Below, piece by piece: positions 1 to 8,953 of a stretch of DNA of 64,000 bases. Made by a program: the position numbers and the translations under genes. Source of the DNA: Candidatus Rokuibacteriota bacterium. GTDB lineage: Bacteria; Methylomirabilota; Methylomirabilia; Rokubacteriales; CSP1-6. The DNA is taken from positions 18,754-82,753 of the forward strand of contig JACPDG010000045.1 in the NCBI GenBank assembly GCA_016184125.1. Reading direction: 5' to 3'. A model generated the notes under the pieces. The model was not told the DNA's origin. It did no database searches and saw nothing but the letters and a program-made list of their open reading frames with translations. Numbering within the stretch: the stretch's first letter is position 1; each line of letters opens with the position of its first letter.

Positions 1-1
1 A

Positions 2-286
2 CAGGCGCTGTACTTCTCGAAGTACCCGATCCCGTTCGACCGCGATGGCCGGGGCGTGACGCGCTACAAGCACCCCGGCTTCTACGCGTACCGTCGGCAC
101 GCGCTCGAGATGTTCCATCGTTGGCGGCCCACTCCTCTAGAGCTGGCCGAAGGCCTGGAGCAGCTCAGGTTCCTCGAGCACGGCATCCCGATCATCGTCG
201 TCGAGACGGACGAGCCGACGATCGGCGTCGACACCGAGGCGGATCTCCAGGCGGTGGAGGCGCGGCTGCGCGAACAGCGGCAGTGA
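2..286 (+). CDS. kdsB: 3-deoxy-manno-octulosonate cytidylyltransferase (KdsB), C-terminal part
   Basis: Cytoplasmic enzyme that activates KDO as CMP-KDO for lipid A/inner-core LPS, so the organism should be Gram-negative. The frame is open from base 2 and gives 94 residues; the family is about 240-250 residues, so roughly 150 are cut off at the window edge. Visible family blocks are ALYFSKYPIPF, YKHPGFYAYRR, LEQLRFLEHGIPI and IGVDTEADL. The stop overlaps the GTG of the next gene (GTGA), indicating co-transcription with the MFS transporter. Confidence 0.9.
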   Translation, partial: QALYFSKYPIPFDRDGRGVTRYKHPGFYAYRRHALEMFHRWRPTPLELAEGLEQLRFLEHGIPIIVVETDEPTIGVDTEADLQAVEARLREQRQ

Positions 287-1500
287 GCATCGCCGACGGA
301 CGCGCGGCGCCTGGGCGCCGGCGAGCGACGATCCTCGCGCTGATCCTCGGCGCGCAGACCGTCGCCAACATCGGGCCGCTCGGCATCCCGGCGATCGCCT
401 CCGTCATTCGCGCCGACCTCGGACTGACCCTGGCGCAGGCCGGGTCGTTCCTGTCGGCGTACTACGTCGGACCGGTCGTGATGTCGATCCCGGCCGGCAC
501 TCTGGCGGACCGCTGGGGCATCCTCGTGGTGCTGGTCGCGGGCCAGTTCCTGATCGCCGGCGGGCTCGCCGCGGCGAGCGGCAGCGCCACCTACCCGACG
601 CTCATCGTGCTCATGATGGTCGCGGGCTGCGGCTACGGGATGCTGAACCCGACCTCGACGAAGGCCGTGCTCGCCTGGTCCCCGCCGGCGCATCGCGCGA
701 CGCTCGTCGGCCTCAAGCAGGTCGGGCTGCCGTTCGGCGGCGCTCTGGGCGCCGCGCTCCTGCCGGTGCTCGCGGTGGCCGTGAGCTGGCGCGCGGCCGT
801 GCTCGCCTCGGCCGTCGTGATCGCGCTCGGCGGCGCCGTGTCGTGGCTCGTCTATCGCGACCCGCCGTGGCTGTCGGCCGCGGGACGACCGCGCGCCCGC
901 GGCGGCATCCGCGCGGTGTTCCTGACGCGCGACCTGTGGCTCGTCGCCGTCGCGACCGGGGTGTTCGCCGCGATGCAGACGGTCTGGATGGCGTTCTTCG
1001 CGCTCTACCTCCAGGAGGTCGTCGGGCTCCCGTTGCTCTCGGCCGGCCGTTACCTGGCCCTCGCACAGGCGTCCGGGATGGTCGGCCGCGTCGCGTTCGG
1101 GCTCCTGTCCGACCGCGTGTTCGGTGGTCGGCGCCGCATCGCGCTCGCGATCGCCGGCTCGGGTTCCGCCCTGTGCTCGCTGCTCATCGCCGTGACCGGC
1201 GCCGGCGCGCCCGCATGGTGGCTGGTCCTGCTCGCGATCGCGTTCGGGTTCGTCGGCATCGGCTGGAACGGCGTGCAGCACACGCTGATGGCGGAGCTCG
1301 CCGGACCCGAAGCTGCGGGCACGGCCGTCGGTCTCGGGCTGGCGGTGTCCTCCGGCGGCGTCGCGCTCGCGCCGCCCGTGTTCGGCTGGTCGGTGGAGGT
1401 CGCCGGGGGGTTCACGGCGCCCTGGATCGCGCTGGCGCTCGCGATGATCGTCGGCCTCGTGATGCTGATCCCGGTCCGCGAGCGCCGGCGTCCGATCTGA
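283..1500 (+). CDS. MFS transporter
   Basis: Inner-membrane major facilitator of 405 residues with about 12 hydrophobic segments. The loop motif between helices 2 and 3 is seen as GTLADRWGI, and a second degenerate copy as FGLLSDRVFGGRRR at the start of the C-terminal half. I chose the GTG at 283, which overlaps the kdsB stop by 4 nt; the frame is open further upstream but would run through kdsB. Substrate is unknown. The gene is followed directly by a copy of the dispersed hairpin repeat. Confidence 0.85.
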   Translation: MSIADGRAAPGRRRATILALILGAQTVANIGPLGIPAIASVIRADLGLTLAQAGSFLSAYYVGPVVMSIPAGTLADRWGILVVLVAGQFLIAGGLAAASGSATYPTLIVLMMVAGCGYGMLNPTSTKAVLAWSPPAHRATLVGLKQVGLPFGGALGAALLPVLAVAVSWRAAVLASAVVIALGGAVSWLVYRDPPWLSAAGRPRARGGIRAVFLTRDLWLVAVATGVFAAMQTVWMAFFALYLQEVVGLPLLSAGRYLALAQASGMVGRVAFGLLSDRVFGGRRRIALAIAGSGSALCSLLIAVTGAGAPAWWLVLLAIAFGFVGIGWNGVQHTLMAELAGPEAAGTAVGLGLAVSSGGVALAPPVFGWSVEVAGGFTAPWIALALAMIVGLVMLIPVRERRRPI

Positions 1501-1503
1501 CCT

Positions 1504-1627
1504 CATGGGGGGACTATCGAAGCCCCCCAAGCCCCCCCCGACGCTCGGAGGCGGCCCGGGGGGTGCGCGGACGCACCCGTGGAACCCAGGCCCCCCTCGG
1601 GTTCGCGATTCGTTCACGGACTCCGAG
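1504..1627 (+). repeat. Dispersed GC-rich hairpin repeat, copy 1
   Basis: Begins 4 nt after the stop of the MFS gene with CATGGGGGGACTATCG and a pairing C-run, followed by a G/C-rich block and ending in GATTCGTTCACGGACTC. The same parts recur about 15 times in this window. Position after a stop codon and the stacked inverted repeats suggest a 3'-end, terminator-like or REP-like role. The remainder of the gap, to 1815, holds nothing else I can identify. Confidence 0.75.
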
Positions 1628-1815
1628 ATCAGGGTCGAGCGGAGCAGCGCGGGCGTCTCTCCCGGGGCCGGCGGTTCGTCCGAGGAGTGCCCGCCCCACG
1701 TGCGGCGCACGCGCCTCGTCGAGCGAGGCCACAACTGCCGCCATCGCAGGCATCGCGCCGCGGCACAGCCGTTGCGTATGTGGCGCCCGCACCCGCAGAA
1801 CGTCGGGGTGCGGTG

Positions 1816-2004
1816 ATGCGCGCGAACGATGGGAGGGACATGAAGTCGCTGTTGCGAAGAAAGCGCGTGGTGGACCTGCTGCGCACCCTCGGACGCGAGC
1901 GGCGCGCGGCCGTCATCGTGGTCACGGACGACGAGCGGATGCTCGCCGGCTTCGACCGCGTCTACCAGACGGTTGACGGCCGCATCGTGGAGACGGCGGC
2001 GTGA
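1816..2004 (+). pseudogene. Remnant of an ABC-transporter ATPase C-terminus (LolD/MacB type)
   Basis: A 62-residue frame resembling only the last part of a LolD/MacB-type ABC ATPase. [20 protein letters not shown] corresponds to the helix and strand before the H-loop, then [18 protein letters not shown]. Walker A, signature and Walker B are absent, and the H-loop histidine expected after VVT is an Asp (TDDER). No start with a ribosome site is evident. It ends by overlapping the GTG of the sigma factor. I read it as a decayed gene; a short functional peptide is less likely. Confidence 0.6.
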
Positions 2005-2603
2005 CGACCATACGCGAGCCGAGGACCGAGGCGGCGCCCGCCCTCGTCGAGGCGTTGCGCCGCGGCGACGACGGCGCGTTCCCGGCGCTCGTCGAGCACT
2101 ACGGCTCGCGCATCTACAACTTCGCCGCGCGGATGTGCCGCAGCGACGAGGACGCCAAGGACATCCTGCAGGACACCTTCCTGGCGGCCGTGAGGAGCGT
2201 CAAGGACTTCCGCGGCGAGGGGAAGCTCTCGACGTGGCTCTTCCGCATCGCCGCGAACGCGTGCCGCAAGATGCACCGGCGGGGGAAGTTCGAGCCGGCG
2301 CGCGAGCTCTCGCTGGACGAGTTCATGCCCGGAGAGGCGGAGCGGGCCACGCTCGCGAGCCACGTGGACGCCGGCGAGACACCCGAGATGGCGCTGCTGC
2401 GCACCGACCTCCGGGAGACGCTCGAAGGCGCGATCGCCGAGTTGCCGCCGCACTACCGGGCGGTGCTCATCCTCCGCGACCTCGAAGGGCTGTCCACGGA
2501 GGAGGCCGCCGAGGCCCTCGGGTTGACGATCGTCACGGTGAAGGTCCGGCTCCACCGCGCGCGGCTCTACCTGCGGCGGCAGCTCGCGGCGGTGACCCCA
2601 TGA
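2001..2603 (+). CDS. ECF-type RNA polymerase sigma factor
   Basis: Group IV sigma factor of 200 residues that would direct RNA polymerase to stress or envelope promoters. Region 2 is visible as [16 protein letters not shown] followed by [19 protein letters not shown], and region 4 as [18 protein letters not shown] with a helix-turn-helix ([20 protein letters not shown]). Start is GTG at 2001 overlapping the preceding fragment's stop. The zinc-finger protein encoded 33 nt downstream is its probable anti-sigma factor. Confidence 0.92.
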   Translation: MTTIREPRTEAAPALVEALRRGDDGAFPALVEHYGSRIYNFAARMCRSDEDAKDILQDTFLAAVRSVKDFRGEGKLSTWLFRIAANACRKMHRRGKFEPARELSLDEFMPGEAERATLASHVDAGETPEMALLRTDLRETLEGAIAELPPHYRAVLILRDLEGLSTEEAAEALGLTIVTVKVRLHRARLYLRRQLAAVTP

Positions 2604-2636
2604 AACGTTCGGCGCCGTCCTGGATCGTTCCAGGCG

Positions 2637-2897
2637 ATGGCGGACACGGGAGAGGACGGGTGCGCCGTGGACTGTCGTGAGATGTTCGCCCGGCTGTCCG
2701 AGTACGTCGACGGCGAGCTGCCCGAGAATCTCTGCGAGGAGCTCGCGCGCCACCTCGACGGCTGCACGCCGTGCGAGGCGTTCCTGCGAACGCTCAAGCG
2801 CACCGTGGACATCTGCCGTCAGCTGCCGCCCAAGCCCCTGCCGCCGGCGCTGCGCGACGAGCTGCGCGCGCTGATCGAGCGAGAGCGCCCGCGCTGA
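2637..2897 (+). CDS. Zinc-finger anti-sigma factor (zf-HC2 type)
   Basis: Small 86-residue protein with the H-x3-C-x2-C zinc motif seen as HLDGCTPC and an upstream Cys (DCREMF), the hallmark of the ZAS/zf-HC2 anti-sigma fold that occludes a cognate ECF factor. No transmembrane segment follows, so it would be a cytosolic regulator like RsrA rather than a membrane anti-sigma. Start is uncertain: ATG 2637 gives the longest form, but GTG 2667 (VDCREMF) has a purine-rich stretch upstream and matches the usual family start. Confidence 0.85.
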   Translation: MADTGEDGCAVDCREMFARLSEYVDGELPENLCEELARHLDGCTPCEAFLRTLKRTVDICRQLPPKPLPPALRDELRALIERERPR

Positions 2898-2984
2898 CGC
2901 GCGGGCGGGGACTGAACCCTCCTCCGCCCTCCCGGATCATTCCGTCAGCGAATCCGGCGGCCGGAGCGAGGGCCGACGTGATGG

Positions 2985-2990
2985 TATCCT
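2985..2990 (+). promoter_or_regulatory. -10 box of a probable leaderless promoter
   Basis: TATCCT ends 7 nt before the GTG at 2998, so transcription would begin at or within 1-2 nt of the start codon. No Shine-Dalgarno sequence precedes that GTG. The -35 region is weak. The same geometry occurs at several other starts in the window. Confidence 0.5.
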
Positions 2991-2997
2991 CGGCCCC

Positions 2998-4224
2998 GTG
3001 CCGCGGAAGCTCTTCTATGGCTGGGTCGTGCTCGGGGCGTCCGCCCTCATCGTGTGCATGGGCGTCGGGACGCTCTTCTCGCTCGGCGTGTTCCTCAAGC
3101 CGATCGAGGACTCGATGGGATGGAGCCGGAGCGCGATCTCGAGCGTCGCGCTGCTGAACTGGATCGCGATGGGCCTCGGCTCGTTCGCCTGGGGAGCGCT
3201 CTCGGACCGCATCGGGACCAGGATCACCTCGGCGGCGGGCGGCGCGCTCCTCGGGCTCGGCATGGTCCTGTCGAGTCAGGTGACGAGCCTCTGGCAGCTC
3301 TCCGTGACGTTCGGCCTCATGGTCGGCTTCGCGGTCGGGGCGTTCTACGCGCCGCTGTCCGCCACCGCGACGAAGTGGTTCACCAGCAACCGCGGGCTCG
3401 CCGTCGCGATCGTGAGCGCCGGCATCGGGATCGGGACGTTCGTCATCGCGCCGCTCACGCGCTGGCTCACCAGCACGTTCGACTGGCGCGTCGCGATGAT
3501 CGTCGTGGGCGATCTCTGCTGGCTCGTCATCATCCCCGCGGCGCTGCTGGTCCGCAGCGCGCCGTCCGAGATCGGCGTCCTCGCCCTCGGTGGCGCCCCG
3601 CGGACCGACGAGCGCGACTTCGACGCGCGCGAGGTGCTCGGCTCGCGGGAGTTCTGGGCGATCGCCATCACGCACTTCGCGTGCTGCGCCGCGCATTCCG
3701 GACCGATCTTCCACATGGTGACGCACGCGATCGACCAGGGCGTGCCTCGCATGGCGGCGGCCGGCGTCCTCGGCGTCTCGGGCCTCGCCTCGGTCGCCGG
3801 ACGCATCGGGTGCGGGATGATCGCGGACCGCTTCGGCGCCAAGCGCACGCTCATCGCCGGCCTCGCGCTCCAGGCCGTGATGCTCGCGACGTTCCTCGTC
3901 GTGAAGGAGCTGCCCGGCTTCTATGCGCTCGCGCTCGGCTTCGGGATCGCCTACGGCGGCGTGATGCCGCTCTATGCGCTCGTGTGCCGGCAGTACTTCG
4001 GCGAGAGGGTGATGGGCACGGCGTACGGGGGCGTGTTCCTCATCTCGACCCTCGGCATGGGGCTCGGGTCCTTCGCCGGCGGCTTTCTCTACGACGCGCT
4101 CGGCAGCTATGCCTGGCTGTTCATCGCGTCGTTCACGGTCGGCGGCGCCGCGGCGCTCCTCGCGTTCACGTTCCGTCCTCCGCGACCGCTGGCCGCCCGG
4201 CTGGAACCCGCCGCGGTCCGCTAG
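2998..4224 (+). CDS. MFS transporter (monocarboxylate/oxalate-type)
   Basis: Inner-membrane 12-helix transporter of 408 residues. It starts FYGWVVLGASAL, carries LGVFLKPIEDSMGWSRSAIS in the first loop and the motif WGALSDRIGTR after helix 2, with a second copy GMIADRFGAKRT in the C-terminal half. This signature belongs to the MCT/oxalate-formate type of MFS, so a carboxylate substrate is plausible but unproven. The GTG start at 2998 is supported by the -10 box just upstream and the absence of any ribosome site. Confidence 0.85.
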   Translation: MPRKLFYGWVVLGASALIVCMGVGTLFSLGVFLKPIEDSMGWSRSAISSVALLNWIAMGLGSFAWGALSDRIGTRITSAAGGALLGLGMVLSSQVTSLWQLSVTFGLMVGFAVGAFYAPLSATATKWFTSNRGLAVAIVSAGIGIGTFVIAPLTRWLTSTFDWRVAMIVVGDLCWLVIIPAALLVRSAPSEIGVLALGGAPRTDERDFDAREVLGSREFWAIAITHFACCAAHSGPIFHMVTHAIDQGVPRMAAAGVLGVSGLASVAGRIGCGMIADRFGAKRTLIAGLALQAVMLATFLVVKELPGFYALALGFGIAYGGVMPLYALVCRQYFGERVMGTAYGGVFLISTLGMGLGSFAGGFLYDALGSYAWLFIASFTVGGAAALLAFTFRPPRPLAARLEPAAVR

Positions 4225-4295
4225 ACAGGACCTGGCCCAGCGTTGGGGGCCTGCGAGGCGTTGTCAGGGCCTGCCGTCCGCCAACCAAACCCGAG

Positions 4296-4369
4296 GAGCG
4301 CCCCGGGTTTCCCGGGGCGCTTCCGAGCGTGTGGGGGGCATGGGGGCCATGTCGAGGCCCCCCATACCG
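4296..4369 (-). repeat. Dispersed hairpin repeat, copy 2 (inverted orientation)
   Basis: Reads in the opposite direction to copy 1. A near-perfect hairpin, GCGCCCCGGG paired with CCCGGGGCGC, lies at 4299-4320, followed by the G-run/C-run block ending GAGGCCCCCCATACC. It sits about 75 nt after the MFS stop and just before the TTGACA of the next transcription unit. The rest of 4225-4519 holds the promoter below and no gene. Confidence 0.7.
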
Positions 4370-4370
4370 T

Positions 4371-4400
4371 TTGACACTGCTGATAGTACGGGTGTATCAG
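4371..4400 (+). promoter_or_regulatory. Sigma-70-type promoter for the ABC importer
   Basis: Perfect TTGACA at 4371-4376, 18-nt spacer, then TATCAG at 4395-4400. It would give a 5' leader of about 110 nt before the ATG at 4520. The same TTGACA-18-hexamer arrangement is found before dctP at 7706. Confidence 0.5.
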
Positions 4401-4519
4401 CTCGCGCGACCCACGCCACCCGCTCCCGGCGCCGGCTGCGCAACGACCTGGTGGGCCGAGCAGGCGGGACCGGAACCCCGCGCCTGGGATGCACGTTTGC
4501 TGACCGAGGAGGAACCCGC

Positions 4520-5854
4520 ATGGCAACCGACGGCATGAATCGACGGCAGTTCATCCGCGTGTCCGGAGCGGCGGCGGCCGTCACCGCGACCGGCATCGAA
4601 GGCATCATCGCGGCCCGGCAGGCGCCCGCGTATGCGCAGGGGACCAAGCTGCACATCGTGCGCTGGGTCGACTTCATTCCCGAAGCCGACGTGGAGCTCA
4701 AGCGCCAGGCCCCCGAGGCCTCGAAGGCGCTCGGCGCCGAGGTGACGTTTGAGTTCATCAACGCCAACGACGTGCAGCCGCGCATCACCGCTGCGATCCA
4801 GTCGGGCGCCGGCGCCGACCTCTTCTTCATGATGTACAACTGGCCCCAGCTCTACCAGAGCTCGCTCGTCGACGTCAGCGACGTCGCGGGCGCCGTCGCG
4901 AAGGAGCAGGGCGGGTTCTACGGCGTCTTCGAGCCGTCCTTCCGCGTCGGCGGCAAGTGGCTCGGCATGCCGCACTCGATCGTCGGCAACGCCGTCGCGT
5001 ACCGCAAGTCATGGTTCAAGGAGGTCGGCTTCGAGCAGTTCCCGGACACCTGGGACGGCGTGCGGAAGGCCGCCGCGGCGCTCAAGAAGAAGGGCCGGCC
5101 GTGGGGCCAGACGCTCGGGCACACGTTCGGCGACGCGCCGACGTGGGCGTACCCGCTGCTGTGGTCGTTCGGCGGCGCGGAGACGGACAAGACCGGCAAG
5201 AAGGTCGCCCTCAACTCGAAGGGCACCGTCGAGAGCATCAAGTGGATGCAGGCCTTCTGGAAGGACGGCTGCGACGAGGGCGGGCTCGCGTGGGACGACA
5301 CGAACAACAACCGCGCCTTCCACGCCGGCGAGATCTCCGCCAGCCTGAACGGCGCGTCGATCTACATCGTCGCCAAGCGGAAGAAGGACCAGATCAAGGA
5401 CGACAAGGGCGAGCCGATGTTCCAGGACATCGACCACGCGCTCTACCCCTTCAAGGGCGGTCCCGGCCAGTACCCGCTCTACTTCTCGAACGGGCACGCG
5501 GTGATGAAGTACTCGAAGAACCAGAAGCTCGCGAAGGACTTCCTCCGCTGGCTCCACAAGAAGGAGAACTTCGAGAAGTGGTTCCAGGTCAACGAGGGCT
5601 ACAGCGTCGCCGCCGCCAAGTCGTGGGAGAAGCACGGCATGTGGGCGAAGGTCGACAAGCCGCTCAAGATGTTCCAGACCGCGGCCCGGAACACGCGGAT
5701 CTTCGGCTACGCCGGCCCCTCGACGGGCAAGGCGACCGAGGCGTTCTCGAAGTACATCATCGTGGACATGTACGCCAAGGCCGTCCAGGGCATGAAGGCC
5801 GAGGACGCGGTGAAGTGGGCCGCGGGCGAGCTCAAGAAGATCTACGAGGGATAG
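4520..5854 (+). CDS. ABC importer extracellular solute-binding protein (carbohydrate type)
   Basis: Periplasmic receptor of 444 residues for a CUT1-type ABC importer. The N-terminus has a twin-arginine signal (MNRRQFIRVSGAAAAV) ending near AYAQG, so export is probably by Tat. The body looks like the UgpB/MalE family: HIVRWVDFIPEAD, ADLFFMMYNWPQLYQ, LGMPHSIVGNAVAYRKSWF. Start ATG 4520 follows GAGGAGG at 4506-4512. The two permease genes follow directly; the matching ATPase is probably the one at 10981. Substrate cannot be told from sequence; a sugar, polyol or oligosaccharide is the default. Confidence 0.88.
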   Translation: MATDGMNRRQFIRVSGAAAAVTATGIEGIIAARQAPAYAQGTKLHIVRWVDFIPEADVELKRQAPEASKALGAEVTFEFINANDVQPRITAAIQSGAGADLFFMMYNWPQLYQSSLVDVSDVAGAVAKEQGGFYGVFEPSFRVGGKWLGMPHSIVGNAVAYRKSWFKEVGFEQFPDTWDGVRKAAAALKKKGRPWGQTLGHTFGDAPTWAYPLLWSFGGAETDKTGKKVALNSKGTVESIKWMQAFWKDGCDEGGLAWDDTNNNRAFHAGEISASLNGASIYIVAKRKKDQIKDDKGEPMFQDIDHALYPFKGGPGQYPLYFSNGHAVMKYSKNQKLAKDFLRWLHKKENFEKWFQVNEGYSVAAAKSWEKHGMWAKVDKPLKMFQTAARNTRIFGYAGPSTGKATEAFSKYIIVDMYAKAVQGMKAEDAVKWAAGELKKIYEG

Positions 5855-5876
5855 GGCTGCCTCGCACGGGTCGGAG

Positions 5877-6836
5877 GTGAAGTCGTCCGCGGCGGGAGGC
5901 GCGACCGGAGTCGAGGTCGCCCTCCCGCATCCCTCGCCCACCCGCGCCGGGCGCCTCACGCGCGTCCTCGACAGCGAGCGCGCGCTGGCCTTCATGCTCC
6001 TCGGTCCCGCGGTGATCCTCCTGGGCGTCTTCATCGCCTACCCGTTCGTGATGGGCATCTGGCTGGCGCTGTCCTCGACCAGCGTCGGCAACGTCGGCGA
6101 GTACGTCGGGCTCAGGAACTTCGTGAAGGCCTGGAACGACTCGATCTTCCAGACGGCCTTCCGCAACACGTTCGTCTACACGTTCTGGGCGACGATCTTC
6201 AAGCTGGCCCTCGGCATGTGGCTGGCGCTCCTGCTCAACCGCCACTTCCGGCTCAAGCGGATCGTGCGCGCCTCGATGCTCCTGCCCTTCATCATCCCGA
6301 CCGTGCTGTCGACCTTCGCCTGGCGCTGGATGTTCGACCCGACGTTCAGCGTGCTGAACTGGACGCTGTACCAGATGGGCCTCATCGTCACGAAGCTGCC
6401 GTTCCTCTCCGACGGTACGTACGCGATGTGGTGCGCAATCGCTATCAACACCTGGCGGGGCATGCCGTTCTTCGCGATCACGCTGCTCGCGGGGCTGCAG
6501 ACGATCAGCCCGGAGCTGCACGAGGCGGCCGCGCTCGACGGCGCGAACGCCTGGCGTCGCTTCCGGCACGTCACGTGGCCGCTGCTGAAACCGGTCACGC
6601 TGGTCGTCGTCGTGTTCTCGGTGATCCAGACGTTCTCCGACTTCCAGCTGATCTACGTACTCACCGGGGGCGGGCCCGCGAACTCGACGCATCTGCTGGC
6701 GACCTATGCGTACCAGCTCGGCGTGGCGTCGGGGCTCCTGGGCGAGGGCGCGGCCATTTCCCTGTTCATGTTCCCGGTGCTGCTCCTCGTCGTGTGGCTG
6801 CAGCTCCGGTACCTCCGCCGGATGGAAGGCGCATGA
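5877..6836 (+). CDS. ABC importer permease, MalF/UgpA type
   Basis: Inner-membrane permease of 319 residues with six helices after a cytoplasmic N-terminus. The EAA loop that docks on the ATPase is visible as EAAALDGANAWRRFRHVTWP. The GTG at 5877 lies directly against a GGAGG, too close for that site to act on it, so the true start may be a few codons downstream; the first 30 residues are not conserved-looking. It overlaps the next permease by 4 nt (ATGA). Confidence 0.9.
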   Translation: MKSSAAGGATGVEVALPHPSPTRAGRLTRVLDSERALAFMLLGPAVILLGVFIAYPFVMGIWLALSSTSVGNVGEYVGLRNFVKAWNDSIFQTAFRNTFVYTFWATIFKLALGMWLALLLNRHFRLKRIVRASMLLPFIIPTVLSTFAWRWMFDPTFSVLNWTLYQMGLIVTKLPFLSDGTYAMWCAIAINTWRGMPFFAITLLAGLQTISPELHEAAALDGANAWRRFRHVTWPLLKPVTLVVVVFSVIQTFSDFQLIYVLTGGGPANSTHLLATYAYQLGVASGLLGEGAAISLFMFPVLLLVVWLQLRYLRRMEGA

Positions 6837-7681
6837 TCGAGCGGCGCTGGAAGCGATGGCTGCACTTCTACATCCCGCTCGGCGTCTTCATCCTCGTCAC
6901 GCTGTTCCCGTTCTACTGGATGCTGATCACCGCGATCCGACCCGACGAAGAGCTGTACCGCTCGTGGCGCGCGGTGAACAACGCACCGTTCTGGACGCTG
7001 TCGCCCACGCTCGACCACGTGCGGGACCTGCTCGCGAAGACGACGTTCCCCCGCTGGCTGTGGAACACGTTCTTCATCGCGCTCGTGTCCACGCTCATCT
7101 CGCTCGTCTGCGGGCTCTTCGCCGGCTACGCGCTCGCGCGGCTGCGCTTCCCCGGCGCGGGCCTGCTCGGCACCGGCATCTTCGTCACGTACCTGGTGCC
7201 GCAGACGCTGCTCTTCATCCCGCTCGCCGACATCATCCGGAACTTCCATCTCGGGAACACGCCGTGGGCGCTCATCCTCACGTATCCGACGTTCCTGATC
7301 CCGTTCTGCACGTGGCTGCTCATGGGCTACTTCAAGACGATCCCGAAGGAGCTCGAGGAGTGCGCGCGCATCGACGGCGCCACCCGCTTCGGCGCGATGG
7401 CGCGGATCATCTTCCCGATCGCGGTGCCCGGCATCCTCTCGGCCGGCATCTTCGCCTTCACGCTCTCCTGGAACGAGTTCATCTACGCGCTTGTGTTCCT
7501 GTCGTCGCCGGAACGCAAGACGGTCCCGGTCGGCGTCGTGTCGGAGCTCATCCGCGGCGACATCTACTTCTGGGGTCAGCTCATGGCCGGCGCGCTGCTC
7601 GGCTCGGTGCCCGTCGCCCTCGTGTACTCGTTCTTTGTCGAGTACTACGTCACCGGGTTGACCGGCTCGGTGAAGGGCTGA
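6833..7681 (+). CDS. ABC importer permease, MalG/UgpE type
   Basis: Second inner-membrane subunit, 282 residues, six helices, with the EAA loop seen as EECARIDGATRFGAMARIIF. It starts with ATG 6833 overlapping the previous stop. Typical C-terminus with VPVALVYSFFVEYYVTGLT. Forms the transport channel with the preceding permease. It is the last ABC gene before an unrelated TRAP operon interrupts the cluster. Confidence 0.92.
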   Translation: MIERRWKRWLHFYIPLGVFILVTLFPFYWMLITAIRPDEELYRSWRAVNNAPFWTLSPTLDHVRDLLAKTTFPRWLWNTFFIALVSTLISLVCGLFAGYALARLRFPGAGLLGTGIFVTYLVPQTLLFIPLADIIRNFHLGNTPWALILTYPTFLIPFCTWLLMGYFKTIPKELEECARIDGATRFGAMARIIFPIAVPGILSAGIFAFTLSWNEFIYALVFLSSPERKTVPVGVVSELIRGDIYFWGQLMAGALLGSVPVALVYSFFVEYYVTGLTGSVKG

Positions 7682-7705
7682 TGGTCGGCTGATGGTCAGT
7701 CCGCC

Positions 7706-7735
7706 TTGACAGGTTGTAACGCTGGGCCATACACT
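7706..7735 (+). promoter_or_regulatory. Sigma-70-type promoter for the TRAP operon
   Basis: Perfect TTGACA at 7706-7711, 18-nt spacer and TACACT at 7730-7735. Leader to the ATG at 7792 is about 50 nt, with GAGGAGG as ribosome site. This marks the TRAP genes as a unit separate from the ABC permeases upstream. Confidence 0.6.
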
Positions 7736-7791
7736 CCCGCCACGCGTCGCCCATCCACCCGCTCCGCTCAGATCTTTGAGGAGGTGCATCG

Positions 7792-8928
7792 ATGAGAACC
7801 CGTCCCTGGTTCCATTTCGGACTCACCCTCGCGGTGCTGGCCGCCCTCGTCGCGCTCGTCGCGCTCGTCGCTGGCACGCAGCCGGCGCGCGTGCAGGCGC
7901 AGGCACCAAAGACGCTCAAGATCCAGGCGAGCTGGCCGGCCGCGCTCACCATCTACGACAACTTCACCATGTGGGCGAAGCGGGTCGAGCAGCTTACCGG
8001 CGGGCAGCTGAAGATCGAGACCCTGCCCGCGGGCGCGATCGTCCCGGCGTTCGAGGTCCTCGACGCCACGCACAAGAAGGTCATCGACGGCGCCCATACC
8101 TGGGCGGCGTACTGGACCGGGAAGCACAAGGCCGCGGTCCTCTTCACCGGTGGGCCCGGCGGCACGTTCGGCATGGACTACATCGACTACCTCGGGTGGA
8201 TGTACGAGGGCGGCGGGCTCGACCTCTACCAGGAGTTCTACCGCGAGGTCCTGAAGCTCAACGTGGTGCCGATCCCGATCCTCCCCTCCGGCCCGCAGGC
8301 CTTCGGGTGGTTCAAGCGGCCGATCAAGAACCTCGCGGACTTCAAGGGGATGAAGTGCCGCCAGACGGGCATGGCGGCCGAGGTCTACACCGAGATGGGC
8401 ATGCGCATCGTCAACATGCCGGGCGGTGAGATCATCCCCGCGGCCGAGCGCGGCGTCATCGACTGTGCGGAATGGATCGGCGGCGTCGAGGACCTGAGGC
8501 TCGGCTTCCACAACGTCTGGAAGTACCACTACACCCCGGGGATGCACGAGAACGTGACCGTCGGCGAGTTGCTCATCAACGGGGACGTGTGGCAGGGGCT
8601 CCCGCCGGTAACGCAGGAGATCATCAAGGCCGCCGCGATGGAGACGTTCATCCGGTGGTGGGCGCGCTGGCAGAAGCAGAACGCGGACGCGCTCGCGGAG
8701 CTGCAGGACAAGCACAAGGTCCAGATCAGCCGCACGCCGGACGACATCCTCATCGAGTTCCTCAGGGCGTGGGACCGGATCGCCAAGCGCGAGGGGGAGA
8801 AGAACCCCTTCTTCAAGAAGGTGCACGACTCGCAGCGGCAATACGCGTCCAAGGTGGTGCCCGCGAAGCGGTTCATGTTCCCTCCGTACGAGTTCGCGGC
8901 GAACTACTACTGGCCGCCGAAGAAGTAG
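7792..8928 (+). CDS. dctP: TRAP transporter substrate-binding protein (DctP, TakP-like)
   Basis: Periplasmic receptor of 378 residues with a cleavable Sec signal (hydrophobic LAVLAALVALVALV, cleavage near VQAQA). Family features are IQASWPAALTIYDNFTMWAK, then AAERGVIDCAEWIGGVEDL and KYHYTPGMHE; the last two are the W..G..D and Y..PG.HE patterns of the TakP subgroup that binds 2-oxoacids. A carboxylate or 2-oxoacid ligand is therefore likely. Followed by its two membrane subunits after a strong stem-loop that may keep receptor mRNA in excess. Confidence 0.9.
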   Translation: MRTRPWFHFGLTLAVLAALVALVALVAGTQPARVQAQAPKTLKIQASWPAALTIYDNFTMWAKRVEQLTGGQLKIETLPAGAIVPAFEVLDATHKKVIDGAHTWAAYWTGKHKAAVLFTGGPGGTFGMDYIDYLGWMYEGGGLDLYQEFYREVLKLNVVPIPILPSGPQAFGWFKRPIKNLADFKGMKCRQTGMAAEVYTEMGMRIVNMPGGEIIPAAERGVIDCAEWIGGVEDLRLGFHNVWKYHYTPGMHENVTVGELLINGDVWQGLPPVTQEIIKAAAMETFIRWWARWQKQNADALAELQDKHKVQISRTPDDILIEFLRAWDRIAKREGEKNPFFKKVHDSQRQYASKVVPAKRFMFPPYEFAANYYWPPKK

Positions 8929-8953
8929 GCGGACCAGTCCCGACCGCTCCCGA

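Noticed and set aside
4486..4501. Possible sigma-54 promoter (GG-N10-GC with TTTGCT) before the ABC receptor gene
   Set aside because: Only the -12 half matches; the -24 half lacks TGGC and the start would fall inside the ribosome site.
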